A stretch of 27,801 nt of DNA, taken from positions 1-27,801 of IMG/VR virus record IMGVR_UViG_3300030106_004873; one strand, given 5' to 3'. A program made the translations under genes and the position numbers. The notes under the pieces were generated by a model. It did no database searches, was not told where the DNA came from, and worked only from the letters and a program-made list of their open reading frames with translations. Positions 21,760-27,801 of the stretch are shown here, piece by piece; within the stretch, counting starts at the first letter, position 1, and the number at the start of each line of letters is the position of its first letter. This DNA comes from a virus.

Positions 21760-22983
21760 TTAACTTCCTGAATTATCCCAAAGAAACAGACCACCGTCAG
21801 CTCCTTGTGGTTTAGATCCCTGACCATCACCATTGCCATAAATCGTTATGAATTCTAATTGATCTGTTGTGAATTGAGAATGCACAGTTGTTGTTCCAGC
21901 TGCAGTAGTAGTACCATTAGCTCCTTGTCCAAAACTCGTGTGACTTTGAGTTCCACCTTGTCCTCCACCAACTGAAAAATGTGGTGAAATACCCGCTGGC
22001 TGTCCTGATTGACCGTGATAAGCTCCGCCAACCGCACCACCGGTTCCTCCCGTCCAAGACGCTGAAAAAGGAGCAGAAACTGGAAATGAAAAAAATCCAG
22101 CTGGGCCTGTAGAGCCACCGGGTTGAACATCTCCTCGAGGTGAATTTCCACCGCCTCCGCCTCCGCCTACGCCATATGCATAAATCAATGTCGCTGTTGG
22201 AGTTGCAGTAAATGTTCCTTCACCGCCTTTGGCAGCTAATTTCATAACATAATTTCCGCCACCCGCTGATCCTGATGAAGCAGCAGTAAGTCTTCCTTGA
22301 GCATCTACTGTGATTGATGCTAAGGTATAACTAGCAGCTGTTACTGCCGTATTTGCTAATTGGTCTGCACCAACAGCATCATCAGCAATTTTAGCTTGTG
22401 TTACCGCATCGTCTGCAATTTTTGCAGTGGTCACATTAGAATCTAAAATACCTGCAGTTACAACTGCGTTATTTGAAATTTGTGCAGCTCTAATTGCATC
22501 ATCAGCAATTTTAGCATTCGTAACAGCATCGTCTGCTATCTGAGCAGTCCCAATAGATCCGCCTAAAGTATCTAATGACACTTCATTAAGATTTGTTCCA
22601 TCAGCGTACGCTGCATAAATTTTTTGTGCGTCAGGGCTAAAGCCTGTTCCTGAGGCAGTTTTGATTGTAAGGTTTGTTGGGTTTGTAACTCCAGTTACAT
22701 CAAAGATATAAAATTTTTCAATTGAATCAGGTATTGTGCAAATAGTTCCTGACGTTGCTGTAATAGTTGCAAACTTAATTACTAAATTTCTTGCATTTGA
22801 TAATGCACCATCGGTCATAGCAAGTGCAACAGTTCCCCCAGCAGTTAGTGTTACTTGTTCAAAACCTGCTATAGCTTGTTGTACTAAGTTTAAATTTGTA
22901 TTAGTTTTATCTCCCCATGTACCAGCGTTTTCACCGGTTACCATTAATTCTAGTTTAAGATCAGTTGAATAACTTGAAGCCAT
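21760..22983 (-). CDS. Tail fibre protein with decamer repeats and glycine-rich tip (407 aa)
   Basis: Probable host-recognition fibre. The N-terminal anchor (SSYSTDLKLELMVTGENAGT then WGDKTNTNLNLVQQAIAG) is the typical marine-phage fibre start. A beta-rich domain runs to about 145. Residues 147-216 are seven ten-residue repeats of the form AxIADDAVTx, a shaft-like trimeric repeat. The C-terminus (about 269-400) is glycine-rich, with VGGGGGGGN, GGTGGAVGGAYHG and VGGGQGGTQ runs, reminiscent of polyglycine receptor-binding tips such as T-even gp38-type adhesins, here fused to the fibre itself. A sigma-70-like promoter and TAGGAG precede the ATG. The fibre identity is strong; receptor binding by the Gly-rich tip is inference. 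Confidence 0.87.
   Translation of the reverse strand: MASSYSTDLKLELMVTGENAGTWGDKTNTNLNLVQQAIAGFEQVTLTAGGTVALAMTDGALSNARNLVIKFATITATSGTICTIPDSIEKFYIFDVTGVTNPTNLTIKTASGTGFSPDAQKIYAAYADGTNLNEVSLDTLGGSIGTAQIADDAVTNAKIADDAIRAAQISNNAVVTAGILDSNVTTAKIADDAVTQAKIADDAVGADQLANTAVTAASYTLASITVDAQGRLTAASSGSAGGGNYVMKLAAKGGEGTFTATPTATLIYAYGVGGGGGGGNSPRGDVQPGGSTGPAGFFSFPVSAPFSASWTGGTGGAVGGAYHGQSGQPAGISPHFSVGGGQGGTQSHTSFGQGANGTTTAAGTTTVHSQFTTDQLEFITIYGNGDGQGSKPQGADGGLFLWDNSGS
22336..22545 (-). repeat. Seven 30-bp coding repeats in the tail fibre
   Basis: A tandem block of seven 30-base units in the fibre gene, encoding AQIADDAVTN, AKIADDAIRA, AQISNNAVVT, AGILDSNVTT, AKIADDAVTQ, AKIADDAVGA and DQLANTAVTA. The units are diverged in DNA, so the block is stable but could expand or contract by recombination and change the shaft length. 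Confidence 0.8.
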
Positions 22984-23008
22984 AAATTTTTTCTCCTAAA
23001 TAATTTTA

Positions 23009-23037
23009 ATTATACCTTTGTCAAGCTGCTAAATCAA
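23009..23037 (-). promoter_or_regulatory. Sigma-70-like promoter upstream of the tail fibre
   Basis: In the gap and gene end before the fibre, the minus strand has TTGATT (23032-23037), 17 bases, then TATAAT (23009-23014). The -10 is perfect and the -35 matches four of six with optimal spacing. The predicted start near 23002 gives a leader of about 19 bases containing TAGGAG before the ATG at 22983. This is the best promoter-like sequence I found in the window. Confidence 0.5.
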
Positions 23038-24127
23038 CCTCTGTCCAAGTATTATTTACACCCAGGTCTACCTCTTGCCATGGTGTTACAGCTACATTTC
23101 CGATAGAACCAGTTGTTTGTATTCCGGTAACTGCTATATTTGCAGCACCTGTAATTGTTACAGAACCTATAGAGCTTGATAATTGTAGCCCATCTTGACC
23201 TATAATTTGACCAGGTATTTCAGCATGTTGACCTAATGTTAAAGTACCTTGTATTCCAGTAGGTTGCTCATTAGTGCTTTGAACTAAGTTAATATTACCT
23301 TGACTTGAAGTCATTTGTACACCAGTGACATCAACTGGTGTTTTAAGACCGGCTATAGTAGTGCCAATTGAGCCTGTCAACGAACCAGCACTAGTTACCG
23401 TTACATTAGCATCAGCCTCAAATCCTAAACTACCAATAGTAAAATCAAGTTGATCCTCTGAGGCAAAAACTGTTATATCCTGATCTATTTGAATTGAAAA
23501 AGTTCCAAAAGTAGAACTTAATTCACCGGCACTTGTAACTGACACTGTTACATCTGTAAAAGCATTAGCGGCAGGAAAATTAATAGTAGAAGTTAGTTGT
23601 TGCCCCGTTGCTGCAACAGAGAATGCTTCACCCCAAGATAAATTACCCCAAGTTCGTCTACCCCAACCAATACCTGTCAACTCCGATTCGTCAACTGTAG
23701 CTGCTCCGATACTTGAGGTAGCAACATTACCAGTTATTGGAACACCTATACCTATAGTCGTGCTACCAGCGGAGATTGAAGAAGATAAACCAGTTGCCGC
23801 AAAGGTGAAAGATATTCCTGCTGTTTCCTCTCCTAATGATGATGATAAAGATATTCCAGAAACGTCTACGGTAGCATTTCCAGTTGTTGTAACAGATGCA
23901 ATGCTAAATGATGCGCTTATTCCTGTTATTGTTGGTTGAGAACCAGATAGATCACCCCATTCATTTTCACCCCAGGTGTCTCCACCCCAACCTACTTGGA
24001 TTTCGTTGTCTACTGTTATATTGCCAATACTATAGGATGCACTTATTCCTGTTAGTGTAAGTCCGACATCACCTTGTGCTGCCCAACTACCAGCTCCCCA
24101 TTCAAGTGCACCCCATGTATTTGACAT
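23021..24127 (-). CDS. Repetitive Ser/Thr/Gly-rich virion protein with WG motifs (368 aa)
   Basis: Low-complexity beta-repeat protein. Three Trp-Gly clusters (TWGALEWGAGSW 4-15; WGGDTWGENEWGD 47-59; WGRRTWGNLSWGEAF 155-169) alternate with about ten degenerate units of roughly 25-35 residues built on TGIxxSxSIGxxxV (for example LTGISASYSIGNITV at 25-39 and VTGIQTTGSIGNVAV at 333-347). It ends TWTEVDLAA after a WQEVDLG repeat. Such proteins are recurrent, functionally unassigned virion components of marine podovirus-like phages, often next to the fibre; a fibre- or decoration-like role is likely. The ATG is preceded by TAGGA. There is an 11-base gap after the upstream gene. Confidence 0.75.
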   Translation of the reverse strand: MSNTWGALEWGAGSWAAQGDVGLTLTGISASYSIGNITVDNEIQVGWGGDTWGENEWGDLSGSQPTITGISASFSIASVTTTGNATVDVSGISLSSSLGEETAGISFTFAATGLSSSISAGSTTIGIGVPITGNVATSSIGAATVDESELTGIGWGRRTWGNLSWGEAFSVAATGQQLTSTINFPAANAFTDVTVSVTSAGELSSTFGTFSIQIDQDITVFASEDQLDFTIGSLGFEADANVTVTSAGSLTGSIGTTIAGLKTPVDVTGVQMTSSQGNINLVQSTNEQPTGIQGTLTLGQHAEIPGQIIGQDGLQLSSSIGSVTITGAANIAVTGIQTTGSIGNVAVTPWQEVDLGVNNTWTEVDLAA

Positions 24128-24138
24128 TCATTATAATC

Positions 24139-24585
24139 CTAAGCTAATCTTAAAATTGCTGCAGATGTTGTGAACGCAGGAAACTGAATTGTAAAAGTTC
24201 CAGACGTTGCAGTTTTATCTCCACCAAAATCTAACACAGCAACAGCATCAGTAGTTCCAGAACCACCGTCTGTTGTTGTATTGTAAATTAATGCACCTCT
24301 TGCAGTAAGAGTTACACCAACAAAAGACAAGTCAGCAAAATCAGTTATTGCTACTGAAGATGAAACTTTGACTCCTTGATTAACTAAAGCTTTTCCGCCA
24401 GCAGTATATCCTGATGGTGATGAAACTTCGTTTGCAGTTGCATAGTTTGTTGTTGACTTACCTAAAGTTGCAGATGATGTAAACATCGCTAATTTGTAGG
24501 TGTCAGATGATGTATCAAAATCATGCTTTGCTTGTAGTAATTGTTTTTTAAACGAATCACATATTGCGTTTGTTGTTATTGCCAT
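24139..24585 (-). CDS. Conserved phage virion protein (148 aa)
   Basis: Small beta-rich protein with a recognisable order of segments: SFKKQLLQAKHDFDTSSDTY then KLAMFTSSATLG, NEVSSPSGYTAGGKALVNQG, TARGALIYNTTTDGG and VAVLDFGGDKTATSGTFTIQ. This pattern is common among virion proteins of marine and other tailed phages found near tail genes; its exact place in the particle is unknown to me. No catalytic residues or membrane segments. AAGGAG precedes the ATG by six bases, one of the better ribosome sites here, suggesting high expression. The gap to the adaptor-like gene upstream is 17 bases. Confidence 0.8.
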   Translation of the reverse strand: MAITTNAICDSFKKQLLQAKHDFDTSSDTYKLAMFTSSATLGKSTTNYATANEVSSPSGYTAGGKALVNQGVKVSSSVAITDFADLSFVGVTLTARGALIYNTTTDGGSGTTDAVAVLDFGGDKTATSGTFTIQFPAFTTSAAILRLA

Positions 24586-24602
24586 TTTTTTCTCCTTTAA
24601 AT

Positions 24603-25256
24603 TTAAGGACTAGGAGAATCGACTTTGATCCTTGGAACTCCGTCTGAATACTCTCCTCGTCTTCTTCTACCCATTTGTTGTAGGGCAAAATTTTGTACTT
24701 CTTCATTATACTTTGAATTATAGAGGTTGTATAGATTGTCAGGTCCTTTTAAAAATCTAAATGCCTCAGCTAATACACCATGTAATAACATAGACTCTTG
24801 ATATTTCGCTAAATAAGTTTGATTAGTCGAAGTGAATTCTGGTGGATCTTTAATATAATTAATCTGAACTGTGTCTGCAGCAGCAGGTGTTGGAGCTACT
24901 AATATAGCGAATTCATTAAAGTTAGCGAAATATTTAGGAGTGCCCTGTGTACCAGAGCCGTTAAATTCAGATATAAAACTAGTGTCTCTTTTTTCTAAAA
25001 AAGTTCTAACTCCTCCTGAAGTGATATGTTCTACAGATCTTAATATTAAAGAATCAGATGGTATGGTTACTGCTCTATTTCCAGCTGTAAATGTCGAAGT
25101 AGCGTATTTCCTTAAATCATCATAATCAACTTTCCCTGCTACATCTAATTCAACAGATCTAATGAAATCTTGGATTATAGCATCAGTTAAAACATTACTA
25201 TCGACTTCAGTATAGTCTCTTACTTGTGTTAAAAAATTTGCATGTGTGATTGCCAT
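24603..25256 (-). CDS. Head-to-tail adaptor-like protein (217 aa)
   Basis: Probable connector protein. The N-terminal helical part (TQVRDYTEVDSNVLTDAIIQ then FIRSVELDVAGK) followed by strands (NRAVTIPSDSLILRSVEHIT; FAILVAPTPAAADTVQINYI) and a C-terminal helical part (KYQESMLLHGVLAEAFRFLK) matches the phage adaptor proteins related to SU10/P22 gp4-type connectors. The C-terminus is basic (QQMGRRRRGEY). It starts at an ATG sharing a base with the upstream stop (TAATG). With the 231-aa protein further upstream it gives two adaptor-like proteins in one operon, suggesting a ring on ring connector. The fold assignment is by segment pattern only. Confidence 0.68.
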   Translation of the reverse strand: MAITHANFLTQVRDYTEVDSNVLTDAIIQDFIRSVELDVAGKVDYDDLRKYATSTFTAGNRAVTIPSDSLILRSVEHITSGGVRTFLEKRDTSFISEFNGSGTQGTPKYFANFNEFAILVAPTPAAADTVQINYIKDPPEFTSTNQTYLAKYQESMLLHGVLAEAFRFLKGPDNLYNLYNSKYNEEVQNFALQQMGRRRRGEYSDGVPRIKVDSPSP

Positions 25257-25693
25257 TATGTAATACTTACCTCCACAGATCCAATAGAACCTGAAAGTTC
25301 TCTTCTTCTATTTTGTAAAGATGGATCTTCAGGAACCATGTTATGTATAGTGGTTGTAATACCATTAGATGTAACTTGAAAGTCTTGTGTCTTAAAAGCA
25401 AAATCTCCTGGTAAACTTAAATTAGCTACTCCAACACGAGTTCCTCCTGAATCTGAAATAGTTTGATCGTTAGAAAATTTTTGAGCTGGTTGTTGAAATT
25501 TCATTACTCTTGGATTTTTCAAAGCTATAGCATCAGCTTTGTGATAAGGTGGATCAAGTTGTGGGTGTTTAGGTTCAAATTCAGAAATATGAACTAACGA
25601 ACCATTCCACTCTTTAACCATTTCTCTGTATGGATATTCCATACCTGATCTGTCTGATATTGCTTTTGATCTTTTTCCGCTAGCATAACTCAT
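25256..25693 (-). CDS. Phage virion-region protein with degenerate zinc ribbon (145 aa)
   Basis: The N-terminus (SYASGKRSKAISDRSGMEYP then KEWNGSLVHISEFEPKHPQ) aligns by eye with a widespread phage protein that reads GK-x-A-x-x-I-CDRCG-x-x-Y ... KEW-x-G-x-x-VCPECFEPKHPQ. In that family two CxxC knuckles bind zinc. Here all four cysteines are gone: S13 and S16 in knuckle one, H35 and E38 in knuckle two, while the flanking residues are kept. The remaining 100 residues are Gln/Asn/Ser-rich with a C-terminal beta segment (RRELSGSIGSVEVSIT). Both ends share TAATG overlaps with adaptor-like genes, so it is probably part of the connector or tail. The role is unknown. Confidence 0.75.
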   Translation of the reverse strand: MSYASGKRSKAISDRSGMEYPYREMVKEWNGSLVHISEFEPKHPQLDPPYHKADAIALKNPRVMKFQQPAQKFSNDQTISDSGGTRVGVANLSLPGDFAFKTQDFQVTSNGITTTIHNMVPEDPSLQNRRRELSGSIGSVEVSIT

Positions 25694-26388
25694 TATACAC
25701 CATCTCCAAAATAAGTTTGAGGAGAGATATAAACAGATGCCCTTTGACCATCCTCATTTAATGCTCTTAACAATTCGTCCTCATAAAGCTGTTTTAATAA
25801 TTGAATTCTATCAGGTGCTTTTTTTACAGACAAATAATATGCAAGCCCTGAACACATGCATGGTAAAAATCTATAAACTACATCAGCTTGGTTTGTATAA
25901 ATACCAGCATCTTGAATTCTATCTATTGTATAGAATTTTAATGTTGTAAAAGTTGTAGCATCTGGAGCTAGATATAAAAAAATTTGTGGTGTTGTTTGTC
26001 TATCAACAAAATATTGTGATGGTTGTCCTGTCTCTAATTTATTCGGTAGAGCTGCGTATGCAGATCTATCAATTTTTGTTAATGAAATATCGTTAGTTGA
26101 TGAAGTGTTACTAGCTGCAGCTGTTGTTGAGATATAGGCCTCTAGCACATCATTGACACTTGCATTTACAGCGTACTGTGCAGTGCCTGCTGTTAAAGCT
26201 ACTTCATTAAGAGATACTTTCCATAAATGAATACCTCTATTACCCCATTCTGAAAATAAAAGATTTAAACTTCTTCTTGCACTACGTAAGTCATGACCAC
26301 TGTTGGTTCGCATACCACATCTTTCGTATGCCTCTTCAATAATATCATCGATATTTAAATCGAATGCTGTAGTTCCTGACGTAGCCAT
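25693..26388 (-). CDS. Tail accessory / head-tail adaptor, P22 gp4-like (231 aa)
   Basis: Likely connector below the portal. The N-terminal helical pair IDDIIEEAYERCGMRTNSGH then RSARRSLNLLFSEWGNRGIH, the W-x-V linker, and the beta segment VALTAGTAQYAV followed by VNDVLEAYIS form the typical start of P22 gp4-type tail accessory proteins in marine podovirus-like phages. The middle PQIFLYLAPDATTFTTLKFY and the C-terminal helices (FLPCMCSGLAYYLSVKKAPD) complete the domain. It sits upstream of the second adaptor-like gene, separated by the degenerate zinc-ribbon protein. There is a 6-base gap to the EF-hand gene upstream and no clear SD, so translation probably depends on coupling. Confidence 0.78.
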   Translation of the reverse strand: MATSGTTAFDLNIDDIIEEAYERCGMRTNSGHDLRSARRSLNLLFSEWGNRGIHLWKVSLNEVALTAGTAQYAVNASVNDVLEAYISTTAAASNTSSTNDISLTKIDRSAYAALPNKLETGQPSQYFVDRQTTPQIFLYLAPDATTFTTLKFYTIDRIQDAGIYTNQADVVYRFLPCMCSGLAYYLSVKKAPDRIQLLKQLYEDELLRALNEDGQRASVYISPQTYFGDGV

Positions 26389-26394
26389 AATTCA

Positions 26395-26667
26395 TTACAT
26401 TAAATCTTTATAATAGTCTAAAGATTTTCCTGGAGGTAAACTCTCATCTTGTAAGCCCATGCCTGATGTTCTAGCTGCACCATAGCCTCTAACAGATTTA
26501 CCCATAGATGCTTTCATCATTTCTTTTTCTCTAACTTTTTTAGCAGCCATTCCAACATTAGCTTTTTTTACTTTCATATTTTTTTCTATTGCCATGCCTC
26601 TTCTTTTTTCATAGCTAGATAATTTTCCGTCTTTATCTAGATCAGCTTTTTTTGGGTTCTTTAACAT
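26395..26667 (-). CDS. Lys-rich virion-region protein with EF-hand loop (90 aa)
   Basis: Small basic protein (many Lys, Met and Arg) whose N-terminus carries a canonical calcium-binding EF-hand loop: DLDKDGKLSSYE at residues 9-20, with ligand positions D9, D11, D13, S17 and E20, Gly at position 6 and Leu at position 8. The following KRRGMAIEKNMKVKK is a helix as expected after the loop. The rest (KVREKEMMKASMG, then GYGAARTSGMGLQ) is basic and flexible. Related short proteins recur in marine phages near DUF5872-type genes; function unknown, possibly packaged with DNA or stabilising the virion with calcium. AAGGAG precedes the ATG by eight bases. Confidence 0.8.
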   Translation of the reverse strand: MLKNPKKADLDKDGKLSSYEKRRGMAIEKNMKVKKANVGMAAKKVREKEMMKASMGKSVRGYGAARTSGMGLQDESLPPGKSLDYYKDLM

Positions 26668-26678
26668 ATTAATTCTCC

Positions 26679-26954
26679 TTAGATTTCTATCATACCACCA
26701 TAGTACTTCTTGGTAAAGGTACTGACGTTAGTAGGTTTCCCACCCACTCCTTGGGCTCGTGCTCTTTTCCTTGCAACGGCACTCCTCCTCTGGGATTCTG
26801 TCATCCTTGCCGCTTTGGCAGCAGGGACGCACTTTGGATACTTCCGTTTTCGATCCGCTTTTAATTTTGAACGACCACATGGTGCGTAAGAACCATCTTT
26901 TCGTTTGCTTCCAATATCTACCCATTTTTGATCGAACCATTTTTTTAGTCCCAT
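26679..26954 (-). CDS. DUF5872-like basic protein (91 aa)
   Basis: Strongly basic small protein of a family frequent in marine phages and cyanophages. The signature is WVDIGSKRKDGSYAPCGRSK, then KRKYPKCVPAAKAARMTESQ and RRSAVARKRARAQ, with GGKPTNVSTFTKK at the end. Two cysteines (in CGRS and KCVP) are about 16 residues apart and may bind metal or form a disulfide. No function is established to my knowledge; basic charge suggests nucleic-acid binding. Its ATG shares a base with the upstream stop (TAATG). A 96-codon frame over the same bases (26728-27018) is a shadow. Confidence 0.85.
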   Translation of the reverse strand: MGLKKWFDQKWVDIGSKRKDGSYAPCGRSKLKADRKRKYPKCVPAAKAARMTESQRRSAVARKRARAQGVGGKPTNVSTFTKKYYGGMIEI

Positions 26955-27457
26955 TAGAATACGCCTTTGAATTTTGTACCTTTAATAGCTGCTCCAGCTC
27001 CACGGCACATACCACCATCTGTAAATTTTTTCAGATTAGTACCCATTAATTCAATTCTTTCTTTATCACCACTAGATTTAATTCTATCTTTCTTTTTATA
27101 ATTTTTTGCTGATTTAGCTTCATCTAAAGCTCTTACTTCTGCAGCAGTAAACATTCTGCCTTTTTTAACTTCATTACCTTTATCAAAACTTTTTGAAAAT
27201 GAAAACATAACTTCTTTAGTTTTACCAGTTTTAGAACCAGTTAAAGACAAAAGAGAATCTTTACCTTCTTTAGTAAAAGAAGCTCCTATCGTGCTACTAA
27301 GATTTTCTTTTGATACTTTGCTAAAAGGTTTTGATACACTTACATCAAGTTTTTTTTTACCTTTTTTTATACCAAACTGTGCTTTTGGTTCAGTAACATA
27401 TTCATTATCAAATGCACTAAGTGCACCAGTAATATCAATTCCTTTTTTCTTAGTCAT
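26954..27457 (-). CDS. Lys/Ser-rich virion-region protein with C-terminal GG motif (167 aa)
   Basis: Basic protein with alternating strand-like segments (KAQFGIKKGKKKLDVSVSKP; LSSTIGASFTKEGKDSLLSL; KEVMFSFSKSFDKG) that look like a small beta repeat, then a Lys-rich helix (AAEVRALDEAKSAKNYKKKD). The last 23 residues contain TDGGMCRGAGAAIKGTKFKG, a tail I know from many marine phage proteins (usually GG-x-x-RGAG-A-x-x-G-x-x-F). The function is unknown. It overlaps the next gene by one base (TAATG) and starts 7 bases inside the end of the upstream partial gene, whose stop lies at 27450-27452. Confidence 0.78.
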   Translation of the reverse strand: MTKKKGIDITGALSAFDNEYVTEPKAQFGIKKGKKKLDVSVSKPFSKVSKENLSSTIGASFTKEGKDSLLSLTGSKTGKTKEVMFSFSKSFDKGNEVKKGRMFTAAEVRALDEAKSAKNYKKKDRIKSSGDKERIELMGTNLKKFTDGGMCRGAGAAIKGTKFKGVF

Positions 27458-27801
27458 CTAGCATTCCCTTATAATAGTTTTTATAACTTTTATTAGAGAC
27501 TTCATGACCAGCAAGATTACCTTTGATATAAGTTCCTGAGTATGGTTCTAAAGTTTGTGCAAATCTTCCTTCTTTAGCTTTTACAACTGAGTCTAAAGAT
27601 TTAGCTTGGGCTTTATGAAGTCTTGAAGCTTTGTGTAAAGCACCAGCAACTTTTTTAATTTTAGCTTCTCCACCAGATACTTTACCAGCTGGTTTAGGTC
27701 CTCTGAAATCTTTTCTCTTTACACCTGATGGATCCTTAATTTTACCTGCACAAATTTTACTAGCATATGCGTTAGCGTATGCTGACGGATATACCTTAAA
27801 T
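27450..27801 (-). CDS. Lys/Ala-rich phage protein, C-terminal 116 residues; 5' end outside the window
   Basis: Partial gene entering from the right edge; the frame is open from base 27801 to the TAA at 27450. The visible part begins FKVYPSAYANAYASKICAGK, a signature I recall from marine phage proteins of the same neighbourhood as DUF5872, then KRKDFRGPKPAGKVSGGEA and an Ala/Lys-rich helix (KIKKVAGALHKASRLHKAQA). It ends KNYYKGMLDD after YIKGNLAGHEVSNKS. The composition is basic and helical. Function unknown; with the next three genes it forms a run of basic proteins. The overlap with the following ATG is 8 bases. Confidence 0.75.
   Translation of the reverse strand, partial: FKVYPSAYANAYASKICAGKIKDPSGVKRKDFRGPKPAGKVSGGEAKIKKVAGALHKASRLHKAQAKSLDSVVKAKEGRFAQTLEPYSGTYIKGNLAGHEVSNKSYKNYYKGMLDD

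Noticed and set aside
21855-22151. 98-codon minus-strand frame inside the tail fibre
   Set aside because: Alternative frame of the glycine-rich tip; GC-rich Gly codons keep the other frame open. No ribosome site or recognisable domain.
22336-22545. Regularly spaced repeats considered as a CRISPR array
   Set aside because: The 30-base period is continuous with no spacers, the units are diverged and they encode ten-residue fibre repeats in frame.
26728-27018. 96-codon minus-strand frame overlapping the DUF5872-like gene
   Set aside because: The DUF5872-like frame has family motifs and a TAATG coupled start; this frame is its shadow.
1-27801. tRNA genes, integrase, attachment sites or insertion sequences
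   Set aside because: I found no tRNA-like cloverleaf, no tyrosine or serine recombinase motif, no transposase and no terminal inverted repeats; this was by reading, not by a covariance search.

Overview
The window is a gene-dense, clearly AT-rich stretch of a tailed bacteriophage genome. It resembles genomes of uncultured marine podovirus-like phages, such as pelagiphage-type phages of SAR11 or similar AT-rich surface-ocean bacteria. The basis is the set of protein families I recognise (DUF5872-like and other Lys-rich virion-region proteins, a P22 gp4/gp10-like connector and tail set, a marine-type fibre N-terminus, several 2OG-Fe(II) oxygenases), the tight overlaps and the AT richness. Host and taxonomy are inference; no rRNA, tRNA, integrase or bacterial housekeeping gene is visible.

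All genes but one lie on the minus strand, so transcription runs from high to low coordinates. At the right, about 24.1-27.8 kb holds small basic virion-region proteins and head-to-tail adaptor proteins. Portal, capsid and terminase genes are not here and would be expected beyond 27.8 kb. Next come a repeat-rich virion protein and the tail fibre (21.7-24.1 kb), two adjacent 2OG-Fe(II) oxygenases (20.1-21.3 kb), and the large gp10/nozzle-like tail protein with a chain of very small overlapping genes (16.9-19.9 kb). A modification cassette (one 2OG oxygenase and two glycosyltransferases, 14.5-16.9 kb) is followed by a cassette of Gly/Ala-rich probable DNA-ejection proteins (8.8-14.5 kb) and a small holin/XhlA-like membrane protein.

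The left part, 0-8.6 kb, is the replication module. It holds a PD-(D/E)XK exonuclease, a SNF2-type helicase that is the only plus-strand gene, two early proteins including an SSB-like one, a DxD primase of the archaeo-eukaryotic type, a UvrD/PcrA-like SF1 helicase, a DUF3310 protein and the N-terminal exonuclease part of a family A DNA polymerase. A fourth 2OG oxygenase lies next to the polymerase. No RNA polymerase, DnaB-like helicase or endolysin is recognisable in the window.

Coupling is extreme: many gene pairs share TAATG or ATGA stop/start overlaps. I added four genes shorter than 60 codons, two of which overlap each other in different frames (a CxxC zinc ribbon and a small lipoprotein, 1482-1659). 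The most notable observations are that overlap, an F/Y-x-x-G-G-hydrophobic motif recurring in four virion-region proteins, a glycosyltransferase whose first strand is encoded upstream of its only start codon, a zinc-ribbon family member that has lost all four cysteines, and four 2OG oxygenases in 28 kb.
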